The notes: generated by a model not told the origin, from the sequence alone. A stretch of DNA of 64,000 nucleotides from an uncultured Parolsenella sp. (GCF_934660935.1 NZ_CAKUIH010000005.1:62001-126000); one strand, 5' to 3'; positions 23,922 to 33,666 are shown, numbered from the stretch's first letter. Program-made: numbers and translations.

Positions 23922-24827
23922 TTACGCGGTGAGATACACCATCGTGATGATCATTGCGAAGCCGATGAGGTCCGTCGGCGAGAAGCTCGTGCCGAGCCAC
24001 AAGACGGAGAAGATCGTCGCGGAGATGGGCTCGGACGTGCCGAGCATGTTCGCGCGAAGCGGCCCCAGGTCCTTCACGCCCTGCATGTAGAACGCGTATG
24101 CCAGGAAGCTGCCCACGACGGAGATAGCGACGAGCGCCACAATGCCCGCGAAATCGAATACCGGCACGTTCTCCCACGGGTGAATCAGGATGGCAAGGCC
24201 ACCGCCCGAGATGAGCATCGAGATGGCGTTGACGACGGGACTGCCCCATTTCTCGAGAATCTTCGCCGGAATGGCGGAGTAAATGGCGTAGGTCGTGGCG
24301 GTTGCAAAGCCCCAGAGCAAGCCATTGAGCGGCATGGCGAGCTTGCTGGGATCCCCTCCCGTAGCAAGCAGGAACGTGCCGCCAAGGGCAAGCGCGAGAC
24401 CCAGGGATTCGCGGCGGCGCGGCAGACGCTTGGCAACCACGCAGGAGAAGATCATGAGCAGGACAAGCGAGAGCGCCTGGAGAACCGTAGCCGTCGCGGA
24501 GTTCGTGATCTTGATCGTCGTGATGTAGCTGAGAGAGTTAACCATCATGCAGAAGGCCGTCGCAAAGAACAGGCCAATGCCGGAGGACCCGGGACTAGTC
24601 CTGACCGCCTCACCAAGCTCGGCGAAGTGCTCCCTCTCGCGCGGAGCGGCGAAGACATAGACGAAGAACAGGAGCGATGCCGTGAGCTGGCGCACGCAGA
24701 GAAGCCACAGCGGAGTCACCCCATAGCCATCCATCAGGAACTTTGCACATGTGCCGGAAAAGCCCCAGCATGTGCCGCCCAAAAGCGTGAGGAGAACGCC
24801 ACGCCTCACGTTGTTTGCCTTCGTCAT
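23922..24827 (-). CDS. DMT-superfamily transporter, EamA type
   Basis: A 301-residue integral membrane protein with about ten membrane segments in two EamA repeats. The repeat signature GGTCWGFSGTCAKFL opens the first half and the second half has WGFATATTYAIYSAIPAKIL and the final FSVLWLGTSFSPTDLIGFAM. EamA proteins export metabolites or amino acids; the substrate is not known. The ATG follows AAGGGAAG. It diverges from the M16 peptidase gene, with a 56-base gap, so their promoters overlap. Confidence 0.9.
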   Translation of the reverse strand: MTKANNVRRGVLLTLLGGTCWGFSGTCAKFLMDGYGVTPLWLLCVRQLTASLLFFVYVFAAPREREHFAELGEAVRTSPGSSGIGLFFATAFCMMVNSLSYITTIKITNSATATVLQALSLVLLMIFSCVVAKRLPRRRESLGLALALGGTFLLATGGDPSKLAMPLNGLLWGFATATTYAIYSAIPAKILEKWGSPVVNAISMLISGGGLAILIHPWENVPVFDFAGIVALVAISVVGSFLAYAFYMQGVKDLGPLRANMLGTSEPISATIFSVLWLGTSFSPTDLIGFAMIITMVYLTA

Positions 24828-24883
24828 TCGCTTCCCTTGCGTGATACAGTCAGTGCCAACAGCAACCTGTGAAAGGTACCATC

Positions 24884-27800
24884 ATGTCTTCCGCATATTC
24901 CACCCTTAATTTAAAGCTTTCTGTCGGTGGCATCTATCATGGCTTCACCGTCGAGACCGCCGAGGATTTGCCCGAGATTTCAGGCACCGCATACGTGATG
25001 CGTCACAACGCGACCGGAGCGCGCGTCATGTGGCTCGCCTGCCCGGATGGCAACAAGGCCTTCTCCATTGCCTTCAAGACTCCGCCCGCGAACGACACAG
25101 GCGTCTTCCACATCCTCGAGCACTCGGTGCTGTGTGGCTCGGACAAGTTCCCCGTGAAGGAGCCATTCGTCCATCTGCTCAAGAGCTCGATGCAGACCTT
25201 CCTGAACGCGCTCACGTTCTCTGACAAGACGATGTACCCCGTCGCCTCAACGAACGACCGCGACCTCGAAAACCTCATGGAGGTCTATCTCGACGCGGTT
25301 CTCCACCCCAACATCTATAGCCGCCCACGTATCTTCGAGCAGGAGGGCTGGCACTACGAGCTGGGCGAGGCCGCGGATGAGACGCGGGTCGCAGGCAGCG
25401 GCGAGACCGCCGAGGATGCGGGCACCGGCAGCGACGAGGAGGGCGCGGATGCCAGCGCCGCGGGCCTCACTTCCCGTCCGCTTACCTGCAACGGCGTCGT
25501 CTACAACGAGATGAAGGGCGCTCTGTCAGACCCGGACGAGATCCTCATCATGGGCATCAACCGCCAGCTCTTCGGCGAGACGCCCTACGGCTGGGTCTCC
25601 GGCGGCGATCCGGCGGCAATCCCCTCCCTCACTTACGAGGAGTTTCTCGACACCCACGCGCGCCACTATCAGCTCTCGAACTCCTACTCGATCCTCTACG
25701 GAGACCTCGACATCGACGAGAAGCTCGCGTTCCTCGACGAACGCTTCATGAGCGCCGAGGATCGCCACGCAGGTGACCCCAACCCCCTGCCCGCGTGCCC
25801 TGCGCGCGTGAGCGGCCTCGTCCAGATTCCCATGCAGACGACGCCCGACAACGCCTGCGTGGGCGTCGCCTACGTGTTCGCCCGCTCCTCCCAGCGCGAG
25901 CGCGTCCTCGCCGCGGACATCCTGATTGACGCGCTCGTCGGCTCGAACGAAGCGCCGCTCAAGCGCGCCATACTCGAGAGCGGCATCGGCCAGGACGTGA
26001 GCGGCTTCCTCTATGACGGCCTCCTCCAGCCCATCCTCATCTTCGAGCTCAAGGGCGCCAAGCCTGGCGTTGCCGAGCAGTTCCAGAAGCTTGTCGAGGA
26101 CACCTGCGCCACGCTCGCTCGCGAGGGGCTTGGGCAGGACAACCTCGAGGCCTCGCTCGCCCAGGCGGAGTTCAACCTGCGCGAGGGTGACTGGGGCTAC
26201 CCCGATGGCATCGGCCTCGCCATCCAGGCGATGAGCGGCTGGCTTTACGATGACGCGGACGCGACCCTCTACCTCCGCTACGAGGACGCGCTCGCCCACA
26301 TGCATGAGGGCCTTACGCAGGGATACTTCGAGCGGCTGCTCTCCGAGGCCATCTGCGGGTGCGACCACAAGTGCCTGGTCGAGGTCGTTCCCACCGAGGA
26401 GGAGCGCTCCGACGAGGCCCAGCGTCTCGCTGCCAAGCGCGCCGAGCTCTCTGACGCCGAGCTTGCCGACATCGCCCGCGAGGCGGAGGAGCTCCATGCG
26501 GAGCAGGCCGCGCCGGACACCCCCGAGGCTCTGGCCACGCTGCCGCGTCTCGAGCTCTCTGACATCGGAGACGGCCCCGCCGAGCCCGAGACCGTTGCCG
26601 TTGAGGCTCCCGTCCCGTGCTTCCGCCACGACATCGACACGCGCGGCATCGACTACGCCTACTTCTACTTTGGCCTCGACAAGGTGAGCTTCGAGGAACT
26701 CCCCTACGTGAGCGTGCTCGCAGGGCTTCTCGGCAGACTCGACACGGAGACACGCAGCGCCTACGACCTCGACACGATCTGCGAGTCCAAGCTCGGCTTC
26801 CTCTCCTTCTTCACCGAGACTTACAACACCGAAGGTGACGAGACGAGCGCCCGTCCGAAGCTCGTCGTGGGCGCAAGCGCGCTCTCCTCGAACGTCGAGT
26901 GGCTCGCGAAGCTGCCCGCCGAGATTTGGTCTACCACCAAGTTCACCGACCGCAAGCGCATCGCCGACAGCCTCACGCAGCGTCGTCTGGGGATGGAGCA
27001 GTCCTTCGTGAACTCGGGCCACGCCGCGGCGCTCTCGCGTGTGAACTCGCAGTTCATGGCAAGCTCCGTCGTCGCGGAGAAGCTTGGCGGCGTTGACTTC
27101 TATCTGTTCCTGCGCGATTTGGTCGATCACTTCGACGAGCGCGCCGAGGAGCTCGAGGCGAAGCTTGGCGACCTCTGCCGCCGCATCTTCTCCGCCGGCA
27201 ACTGCGAGATGAGCATCACAGGCCCTGGCGAGGACGCGAAGCGCTTCTGGGAGGCAGCCGACGGACTCGCCCTCGCGAGCGCCGACGAATCCGACAAGGC
27301 GCTCGTCGTTCCCGCGCCCCAGGCTCGCGCCGAGGCCTTCATCGTTCCCGCCAACGTCTGCTTCGTAGCCGAGGGCATGCCCGGTCTCAAGCACGGCACC
27401 AAGTCGAGTGGCACTTGGCGCGTCGCGTCGCAGGCGCTCTCCTATGAGTACCTCTGGAACGAGGTGCGCGTGCTGGGTGGAGCCTATGGCTGCGGTTTCC
27501 GCTGCACGACCGACGCGTTGCTTGAGATGTACTCCTTCCGCGACCCCGCCGTCGACCCCACGATTCGCCGCTTCGAGGCTGCCGCCGAATGGCTTGCCAA
27601 CTGGAAGCCGACGGACGAGGAGCTCGAGGGCTTCATCGTCGCGAGTGTCGCCGGTCTCGACGCGCCCGTGAAGCCGCGCCAGCTCGGACGCAGGCTTGAC
27701 GCCCAGCGCCTCTCCGGTCGAGGCGAGGACTGGCGCGAGCGCCGCCGCTCCGAGGTGCTTGCCACCACGGCCGACGAGCTGCAAGACCTCGCGCGTCCCC

Positions 27801-27904
27801 TGGCCGAGCTTCCCGAGAGCCGTGGCGTCTGCGTCTTCGGTGGCAAGGAGCAAATCGCCGTCAGCGCACTCGACCTCGACGTTCGCGAGCTCTTCAGCGC
27901 ATAG
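24884..27904 (+). CDS. M16C zinc metallopeptidase (presequence-protease/insulinase type)
   Basis: A 1006-residue intracellular protease. The inverted zinc motif HILEH is at residues 76-80, with the distal Glu in VVYNEMKGAL about 135 residues later. The VFHILEHSVLCGS and PFVHLLKSSMQTFLNALTF segments are typical of the M16C subfamily, which degrades short peptides inside a two-bowl chamber. A linker of about 30 acidic/Ala/Gly residues (about 165-195) is inserted between motif parts and is not in most relatives. The second half is the inactive bowl (M16C-associated domain). The ATG at 24884 follows GAAAGG. It is a single-gene unit. Confidence 0.94.
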   Translation: MSSAYSTLNLKLSVGGIYHGFTVETAEDLPEISGTAYVMRHNATGARVMWLACPDGNKAFSIAFKTPPANDTGVFHILEHSVLCGSDKFPVKEPFVHLLKSSMQTFLNALTFSDKTMYPVASTNDRDLENLMEVYLDAVLHPNIYSRPRIFEQEGWHYELGEAADETRVAGSGETAEDAGTGSDEEGADASAAGLTSRPLTCNGVVYNEMKGALSDPDEILIMGINRQLFGETPYGWVSGGDPAAIPSLTYEEFLDTHARHYQLSNSYSILYGDLDIDEKLAFLDERFMSAEDRHAGDPNPLPACPARVSGLVQIPMQTTPDNACVGVAYVFARSSQRERVLAADILIDALVGSNEAPLKRAILESGIGQDVSGFLYDGLLQPILIFELKGAKPGVAEQFQKLVEDTCATLAREGLGQDNLEASLAQAEFNLREGDWGYPDGIGLAIQAMSGWLYDDADATLYLRYEDALAHMHEGLTQGYFERLLSEAICGCDHKCLVEVVPTEEERSDEAQRLAAKRAELSDAELADIAREAEELHAEQAAPDTPEALATLPRLELSDIGDGPAEPETVAVEAPVPCFRHDIDTRGIDYAYFYFGLDKVSFEELPYVSVLAGLLGRLDTETRSAYDLDTICESKLGFLSFFTETYNTEGDETSARPKLVVGASALSSNVEWLAKLPAEIWSTTKFTDRKRIADSLTQRRLGMEQSFVNSGHAAALSRVNSQFMASSVVAEKLGGVDFYLFLRDLVDHFDERAEELEAKLGDLCRRIFSAGNCEMSITGPGEDAKRFWEAADGLALASADESDKALVVPAPQARAEAFIVPANVCFVAEGMPGLKHGTKSSGTWRVASQALSYEYLWNEVRVLGGAYGCGFRCTTDALLEMYSFRDPAVDPTIRRFEAAAEWLANWKPTDEELEGFIVASVAGLDAPVKPRQLGRRLDAQRLSGRGEDWRERRRSEVLATTADELQDLARPLAELPESRGVCVFGGKEQIAVSALDLDVRELFSA

Positions 27905-27946
27905 CAAGGGCGTGTCCGCCGTCAAACGCGTGGGCGCCCCGCACAC

Positions 27947-27997
27947 CAGCTATGTCTCGCGCGAATCGCGCCTGTATGTCAGCTGTGTCTCGCGCGA
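27947..27997. repeat. Two copies of CAGCTRTGTCTCGCGCGA
   Basis: Copies at 27947-27964 and 27980-27997 differ at one base and start 33 bases apart, 42 bases past the M16 peptidase stop. Confidence 0.6.
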
Positions 27998-28014
27998 GCG
28001 ACGACAACGAAAAC

Positions 28015-28248
28015 GAAATTCCGTTGGGGTGGTCAAAAACACCATCTCGGCGGACGTTCATTGCCCGTTTCAAGACAATCTGGAGGGCAAAATCGTATGC
28101 ATAAGGCTCTTCTTGCGGCCGTCACGATCGACGTCACATAGCCCCAACGCGCTTACCTGCGGTTTCGTCTTTTAGCTCATTTGGACCGTCATCTTGTGGT
28201 GCCGAAAACCTAGAAATTCCGTCCGCCGCACAATGGTTTTTGACCACC
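28015..28248. repeat. Inverted-arm element (possible MITE-like repeat or structured RNA)
   Basis: GGTGGTCAAAAAC..GGCGGACG at 28028-28056 is matched by its near reverse complement CGTCCGCC..GTTTTTGACCACC at 28220-28248. The direct 10-mer GAAATTCCGT occurs at 28015-28024 and 28213-28222. The intervening 160 bases carry no convincing gene. No transposase is nearby. Confidence 0.55.
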
Positions 28249-28414
28249 CTGGAGGAAAGTAGCCTTTCGAGGTTGCCGTTGAGATCGCCAAATTCGACCC
28301 CTCCGCGCCTACGGCCAAAATAATATACAGAAGACGGAATACTATATGCATTTTCGAAGCAAACCGTCGTTTGATGGTCCAGCGGCGACCAACTGTGGCG
28401 GTCCCGCAACAGAA

Positions 28415-28444
28415 GGGGGCGGTCGGCGCATTCCGACCGCCCCC
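28415..28444. terminator. GC-rich hairpin, possible terminator of the nitroreductase gene
   Basis: GGGGGCGGTCGG pairs perfectly with CCGACCGCCCCC over a 6-base loop. There is no clear T-run, so termination is uncertain. Confidence 0.5.
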
Positions 28445-28558
28445 CAGCCGAAGCCAAAGAATGGCCGTCTTCCCAAGCAGGCTCACGTTCAGCAAGCAGC
28501 CATCGCCCATCGACCCGGCCCGCCCGCCGGTTAGCACCCGCTCGACAGCCAACTCCAT

Positions 28559-29191
28559 CTATCGCCCGATCAGGACATCCTCGAGCGAGCGCTTGGGCAC
28601 ATGGTGAACGCTCTCGGCATCACGCCAATAGTTGATGGATCCGTCCGGGCTGGCGGAAAGGGGCTCGAGCACGACCTTCTCGGCAGGACGCCCCAACGCG
28701 AGCACCATGAGGGGCTCGACCCCCTCGTCCGCAAGGCCAAGAGCTTGAGACACACCGGCCTTGTTGAAGGCATGCAGCATGCAGCCGCCAAAACCGGCCT
28801 CGACAGCGGCGAGCATGATGGTCTGTGCGGCAATTCCCTCATCGACCGAAGTCGTCGCACCATGGCCAGCGTCACAGATCACGATATAGCCGGTAGGACG
28901 CTCGCCCTCCTCGGGGCCATCCCAATCCTTGAGAGCTCCAGCCCACTTGAGCTGGGAAAACACCATATCACGCTCGTTTACCGAGCTCACAAGGCGAAAA
29001 CGCAGCGGCATGCGGTTGGCGCCGCTCGCCGTGAGGCGCGCGAGGTTTGCAAGCTCGACGAGAAGGGTCCTGGGAATAGGGTCGCCCTCATCGAAGCGTC
29101 GATAGCTACGGCACGCTCGCACCGTCCGCGCGAAATCACCAAGGTCAAAGTCTTCCTCGGCAAGACGTGCCAACTCATCAATCTCGCTCAT
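28559..29191 (-). CDS. Nitroreductase family protein
   Basis: A 210-residue FMN-dependent oxidoreductase. The N-terminal RACRSYRRFDEGDPIPRTLLVELANLAR is the RSxRxF FMN-binding start of the family, cut here; later SVDEGIAAQTIMLAAVEAGFGGCML and VLALGRPAEKVVLEP are the conserved middle and C-terminal segments. Substrates of such proteins are nitro compounds, quinones or flavins; none can be named. The ATG at 29189-29191 is preceded by AAAGGGGAA. A HAD phosphatase gene lies 32 bases upstream on the same strand, so they may form an operon. Confidence 0.9.
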   Translation of the reverse strand: MSEIDELARLAEEDFDLGDFARTVRACRSYRRFDEGDPIPRTLLVELANLARLTASGANRMPLRFRLVSSVNERDMVFSQLKWAGALKDWDGPEEGERPTGYIVICDAGHGATTSVDEGIAAQTIMLAAVEAGFGGCMLHAFNKAGVSQALGLADEGVEPLMVLALGRPAEKVVLEPLSASPDGSINYWRDAESVHHVPKRSLEDVLIGR

Positions 29192-29223
29192 GGTTCCCCT
29201 TTCGCCGCACGCAGGTTTAGCAC

Positions 29224-30018
29224 TTAGTCAATCAGGCCATAGTGACGCAGCGCCAGAGCGATGCCGTCCTTGTCCACGTCCGTCGTCACGTAGTCCGCAG
29301 ACGCCTTGGCGTCATCAGTCGCATTGCCCATCGCCACGCCAATCTCGCAATAAGCGAGCATCGTGGCATCGTTGCCGCCGTCACCAAAGGCGATCGTCTC
29401 CTCGCGAGAGAGGCCCAGGTGCTTGAGGGTGGCCTCGATGCCCTTGGGCTTGCTGCTCGTGGACGGAACGACGTCGCAGAACAGGTCACACCAGCGGGTG
29501 ATGATGCAGTCGCTCATGACATCGGAGACCTCGTGCTCCTCGTCCGGGCTAACAAACGCGCAGAACTGGTAAACAGGCTCATTGAGTGCCTCGGAGAAAT
29601 CGAGCACAGGGTACTCAAAGGCAACCATGCGCTCAAGCTCACGAACCTTCTCCGAGCGACGATTGCAGAAGACGCCATTGCGGTTGAGCAACAGGGCATC
29701 GAACATGCCGTCCTCGACGCACTTCACGAAGCGACAGGCGATCTCGTGGTCGATGGGCACGTCCGCGTAGACGCCGCTCTCGTCATAGCACATCGAACCG
29801 GTCATGGTGATATAGGCATCGAAGGCGTCGTCAAAGCCCGGGAAGCCGTCCTTGATGCACCAGGGGAGCTGGGCCGTCGGGCGGCCGGAGCAGATGCAGC
29901 ACTTGACGCCGCGCTGCCTGAGCTGGACAAGCGCGTCCTTGGTGCTTGCGGGGATGAGGTGGTTGGTCTTGTCCGAGAGAAGCGTACCGTCGATATCGAA
30001 GAATGCAGCCTTGATCAC
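29224..30018 (-). CDS. HAD-superfamily hydrolase, Cof type
   Basis: A 264-residue cytosolic phosphatase. The first HAD motif is FFDIDGTLLSDK near residue 6, with the nucleophile Asp; ICSGRP is motif II, KPKGIEATLKHLGL holds the motif III Lys, and FGDGGNDATML is motif IV. The C2-type cap lies between. The Cof family dephosphorylates sugar phosphates, flavin or pyridoxal phosphate. I chose the GTG at 30016-30018 because AGAAAGGA precedes it and motif I then has the usual distance from the start; an ATG 13 codons upstream has no such site. It is upstream of the nitroreductase gene. Confidence 0.92.
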   Translation of the reverse strand: MIKAAFFDIDGTLLSDKTNHLIPASTKDALVQLRQRGVKCCICSGRPTAQLPWCIKDGFPGFDDAFDAYITMTGSMCYDESGVYADVPIDHEIACRFVKCVEDGMFDALLLNRNGVFCNRRSEKVRELERMVAFEYPVLDFSEALNEPVYQFCAFVSPDEEHEVSDVMSDCIITRWCDLFCDVVPSTSSKPKGIEATLKHLGLSREETIAFGDGGNDATMLAYCEIGVAMGNATDDAKASADYVTTDVDKDGIALALRHYGLID

Positions 30019-30135
30019 ACGAGTTCCTTTCTGTGTCTTGGTTTCATTGCCTAGCATAGCAGCGTGACCGGATAGCTAAAACATGTCCGCAATGACTCGT
30101 ACAATGTCGTAACCAAGACTCACGAGGGAGGGCGC

Positions 30136-32097
30136 ATGGGAGATATCGACACGAGCCACGGCAGCATAGGCAGGGGCGGCACATCGGGATTCGCCAGGTC
30201 CCGCCATGGCGAGGGCACCGCGCTCGCCATTCTGCGCTCCACCTTTGGGTATGAGGCCTTCCGCCCGCACCAGGCAGAGATTGTCGACGCCGCGCTCGCC
30301 GGTCGCGACGTCTTGGCGGTAATGCCCACCTCGGCAGGCAAATCCATCTGCTATCAGGTCCCCGCCCTCGCGCTCGGCGGCCTCGCCCTCGTGGTATCCC
30401 CACTCATTTCCCTCATGTCAGACCAGGTAACGGCGCTCCGCCAGGCCGGCGTGGCCGCTGCATGCCTCAATAGCGCGCTTGGCGCAGAGGAGCGCCGCGA
30501 GGTCCTCTCCCAGGCGTCTCGCGGAGAGCTCGCACTGCTCTACGTCGCGCCAGAGCGCCTCGATGACCCTGCGTTTCTCGATATGGCAAGCGAGCACGGC
30601 GTGGCGCTGCTCGCCATCGACGAGGCGCACTGCATATCGCAGTGGGGCAATGACTTCCGCCCCAGTTACCAGCGTATCCGCAGCTTCATTGACGCCCTGC
30701 CCACGCGTCCGCCCGTGATGGCGCTCACCGCCACGGCAACGCAGCAGGTCCGCAACGACATCGAGACTTCGCTTGCCCTTCGCGATCCGCTTCGCGTCGT
30801 GGCGAGCTTCGACCGCCCAAACCTCTCCTTCTCCGTCGAGCGCCCGTCGAGCCGCGCGGATAAGAACGCCGCGCTGCTCGAGTTCGCACGCGCCCGCGAT
30901 GATCGCTCCGGCATCGTCTACTGCATGAGCCGTCGCGCCGTCGAGGAGGTGTGTGATTCCCTCTGCGAAGCAGGCCTTGCGGCGACGCGCTACCACGCTG
31001 GCCTTTCGCCCGAGGAGCGGGAACGCAACCAGGAGGATTTCCTCTTCGACCGCAAGACCGTCATGGTGGCGACGAATGCCTTCGGCATGGGCATCGACAA
31101 GAGCAACGTGAGCTACGTCGTCCACTACAACCTGCCGCTCTCCCTTGAGAACTACTACCAGGAGGCGGGCCGCGCCGGCCGCGACGGCACGCGCGCGGAG
31201 TGCCTGCTGCTCTACAGCCCCGGGGACGTCCACACCGCGGAGTTTCTCCTCTCACGCACCCAGCGCGACGACCTCACGCCGGAGCAGCTCCAGACGATGC
31301 GCGAGGCAGACGAGGCACGCCTCCGCCAGATGGTCTTCTACGCCACCACGACGGGCTGCCTGCGCTCCTTCATCCTCCGCTACTTTGGCGAGGAGGCACC
31401 CGCCTACTGCGGCAATTGCGGTAACTGCCTGGCAGACTTCGAGGAGGTCGACGAGCGCACGAATGCCCTCAAGATCCTGAGCTGCGTCGCGCGCGTCCGC
31501 CAGCACGCGATTGCAACCAACAGCCCCGCCACGAGCGTGGGCGCGGGTTCGCTCGTCGACATCCTGCGGGGGTCCCGCGCCGCGAAGGTGCTCGAGCGCG
31601 GCTGGGATTCGCTCTCCACCTACGGCATCATGTCGGAGGTGCCCGTGCCGCGCATTCGTGCCATCATCGACGAGCTCGTTTTTCGCGAGTACCTCACACG
31701 CTCGTCCGGCGACTTTCCCACCATCGAGCTTGCCGGCCGCGGCGTGGTGTTCATGAAGGGGGACAAGCCCTTCATCATGCGCGTCGCCAAGGGCAAGCCC
31801 CGCGCACCCAAGCGCGATGAACGCCGCACGCGCAAGGCGCGCAGCGCCGGCGAGGAGACGCCCGACCTCACGCCCGATCAGGCAGAGCTCTTCGAGCGCC
31901 TTCGCGAGCTTCGCCTCTCCATCGCGCGTGAGCAACAGGTGCCGCCCTACCTCATCTTCAACAACGCCACGCTCGAGGACATGTGCCGCAAGCGTCCCGC
32001 CACGGCAGACGAGCTCCTTGAGGTCTCCGGCGTGGGCGAGAAGAAGGCGGAGCGCTACGGACAGGCCTTTCTCGACGCTATCGCCCAGGATGCATAG
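30136..32097 (+). CDS. recQ: ATP-dependent DNA helicase RecQ
   Basis: A 653-residue superfamily 2 helicase. FGYEAFRPHQAEIVDAAL is motif 0, MPTSAGKSICYQ is motif I, AIDEAHCISQWGNDFRPSY is motif II, and YYQEAGRAGRDG is motif VI. After the RecQ zinc site (CLRSFILRYFG, CGNCGNC) come the RQC winged helix and a C-terminal HRDC domain (LSIAREQQVPPYLIFNNATLEDM, cut here). It unwinds forked or recombination intermediates, 3' to 5'. The ATG follows GAGGGAGGG. The N-terminus has about 30 Gly/Ser/Arg residues before motif 0. Confidence 0.96.
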   Translation: MGDIDTSHGSIGRGGTSGFARSRHGEGTALAILRSTFGYEAFRPHQAEIVDAALAGRDVLAVMPTSAGKSICYQVPALALGGLALVVSPLISLMSDQVTALRQAGVAAACLNSALGAEERREVLSQASRGELALLYVAPERLDDPAFLDMASEHGVALLAIDEAHCISQWGNDFRPSYQRIRSFIDALPTRPPVMALTATATQQVRNDIETSLALRDPLRVVASFDRPNLSFSVERPSSRADKNAALLEFARARDDRSGIVYCMSRRAVEEVCDSLCEAGLAATRYHAGLSPEERERNQEDFLFDRKTVMVATNAFGMGIDKSNVSYVVHYNLPLSLENYYQEAGRAGRDGTRAECLLLYSPGDVHTAEFLLSRTQRDDLTPEQLQTMREADEARLRQMVFYATTTGCLRSFILRYFGEEAPAYCGNCGNCLADFEEVDERTNALKILSCVARVRQHAIATNSPATSVGAGSLVDILRGSRAAKVLERGWDSLSTYGIMSEVPVPRIRAIIDELVFREYLTRSSGDFPTIELAGRGVVFMKGDKPFIMRVAKGKPRAPKRDERRTRKARSAGEETPDLTPDQAELFERLRELRLSIAREQQVPPYLIFNNATLEDMCRKRPATADELLEVSGVGEKKAERYGQAFLDAIAQDA

Positions 32098-32202
32098 GGG
32101 CGACAAGGACACACGTCGGCAACCTACGCTGGACCTGCCTCGGCTACAATTTGCACCATCTAACATGCACGCGACGCCGCTAGCGGCACGAAGGAGTAAC
32201 CC

Positions 32203-33531
32203 ATGCGCACTGTGAACGTCGGCATCATCGGCCTGGGCACCGTGGGCGGCGGCGTCGCCCGCCTCATTCTCTCCCATCACGATGACTACGTTGCCAACTA
32301 CGGCATCGACCTGGGCATTGCCCGCGCTTGCGCTCTCGATCCTGAGGCCGCGCGCGCCTGCGGCGTTCCCGACGACGCCTTCACCACGGATTGGCACGAC
32401 GTCGTAAGCGACCCGTCCGTAGACGTCGTCGTCGAGCTCATCGGCGGCGAGCACCCCGCAACCGAGATTTACGAGGCCGCCTTCGCCGCCGGCAAGCACG
32501 TCGTCACCGCCAACAAGGCCCTGCTCGGCCGCCACGTCGAAGCCCTCGCCGCCAAGGCACGCGAGAACGGCGTTCAGCTCAAGTGCGAGGCCAGCTGCGG
32601 CGGCGGCATCCCCATCGTGAGCACGCTCGAGCGTGACCTCGTGGGCAACAAGATCCTCACCATCGCCGGCATCCTCAACGGCACCACGAACTACATCCTC
32701 AGCCGCATGGAGTCCGAGGGTGCCGACTACGCGGACGTCCTCGCAGACGCCCAGGCCAAGGGTTATGCCGAGGCCGATCCGTCCGCAGACGTCGATGGCT
32801 TCGACGCCGCGAGCAAGACTGCCATCCTCGCCTCCATCGGCTTCGGCACGCGCGTCACCACCGATGACGTCTACCAGCAGGGCATCCGCACCATCGCTGC
32901 CGAGGACATCGCTGTGGCGCACGAGCTGGGTTACACCATCAAGCTGCTGGGCATCGCCCGCAACACCCCCAAGGGCGTCGACGTGCGCGTTCATCCCACG
33001 ATGATTCCGCTCGATCACCAGCTCGCCAAGGTTTCCGGCGCCATGAACGCCGTCTACGTGGTGGGCGACGCCGTGGGTGAGACGATGTTCTACGGCGCCG
33101 GCGCCGGCTCCTTCCCCACGGCGAGCGCCGTCGTGGGCGACATCATGACGCTCGCAGACCCCATCTCCAAGGGCGCCACGCCGCTGCCCGAGGCAGAGCC
33201 CTTCTCCCACACGCTGCCGCTGCGCTCCATGGACGATCTCGAGACGAAGTACTACGTGCGCCTCACCGTGGCAGACCGCGTGGGCGCCCTCGCCGAGACG
33301 GTCAACGTCTTCGCGAAGCATGACATCTCGATCTCCCTCATCAACCAGCTCGAGGATGCCTCTTCTGACAGCGACACCTGCTCCGTCATCTTCCTGACGC
33401 ACAAGGCGCTCGAGAAGAACATGCAGGCTGCGGCCACGGAACTCGCCGAGGCGGAGTGTGTGCGCGAGGTCGCCAACGTCCTGCGCATCGAGGACACCGA
33501 AGCCTGGTCTGACGGGGTCATGGCGAACTAG
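32203..33531 (+). CDS. hom: Homoserine dehydrogenase
   Basis: A 442-residue enzyme that reduces aspartate semialdehyde to homoserine on the way to threonine and methionine. VGIIGLGTVGGGVARLI is the NAD(P)-binding loop, VVELIGGEHPA and VVTANKALLGRH follow, and KCEASCGGGIPI, ILNGTTNYILSRM and AEADPSADVDGFDAASK are the catalytic domain signatures with the substrate-binding Asp and Lys. The C-terminal ACT domain begins at YYVRLTVADRVGALAETVNVF and should mediate threonine feedback. The ATG follows AAGGAG. No other threonine gene is adjacent. Confidence 0.96.
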   Translation: MRTVNVGIIGLGTVGGGVARLILSHHDDYVANYGIDLGIARACALDPEAARACGVPDDAFTTDWHDVVSDPSVDVVVELIGGEHPATEIYEAAFAAGKHVVTANKALLGRHVEALAAKARENGVQLKCEASCGGGIPIVSTLERDLVGNKILTIAGILNGTTNYILSRMESEGADYADVLADAQAKGYAEADPSADVDGFDAASKTAILASIGFGTRVTTDDVYQQGIRTIAAEDIAVAHELGYTIKLLGIARNTPKGVDVRVHPTMIPLDHQLAKVSGAMNAVYVVGDAVGETMFYGAGAGSFPTASAVVGDIMTLADPISKGATPLPEAEPFSHTLPLRSMDDLETKYYVRLTVADRVGALAETVNVFAKHDISISLINQLEDASSDSDTCSVIFLTHKALEKNMQAAATELAEAECVREVANVLRIEDTEAWSDGVMAN

Positions 33532-33579
33532 GGCAAACCAAACCGCTCAGCCCAGTCGTAATGGCCGGGGCACTAGATT

Positions 33580-33619
33580 CAGTCGCCAGAGCTAGGGAAC
33601 TACAGTCGCCAGAGCTAGG
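33580..33619. repeat. Direct repeat CAGTCGCCAGAGCTAGG, two copies
   Basis: Exact 17-base copies at 33580-33596 and 33603-33619, with starts 23 bases apart, about 50 bases after the hom stop. Confidence 0.75.
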
Positions 33620-33666
33620 ACGCGGCGACCGAGCCACCGAGCGCACCAACATACCGCGCGAGAATG

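Larger units (their letters stand above)
27905..28558. other. 654-base non-coding gap with repeats and a large stem
   Basis: The gap after the M16 peptidase gene holds a short tandem repeat, a pair of 29-base inverted arms about 190 bases apart and a GC-rich hairpin, all listed. Open frames on both strands (e.g. 28172-28558 leftward) run through these arms, have no good ribosome site and I do not call them genes. Base composition is less GC-rich than in the genes. Confidence 0.5.

Noticed and set aside
25526..27946. An 806-codon minus-strand frame opposite the M16 peptidase
   Set aside because: Shadow of a GC-rich gene; low-complexity product without domains.
28172..28558. A 128-codon minus-strand gene
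   Set aside because: It runs through the inverted arms and hairpin, and has no ribosome site or recognisable domain.
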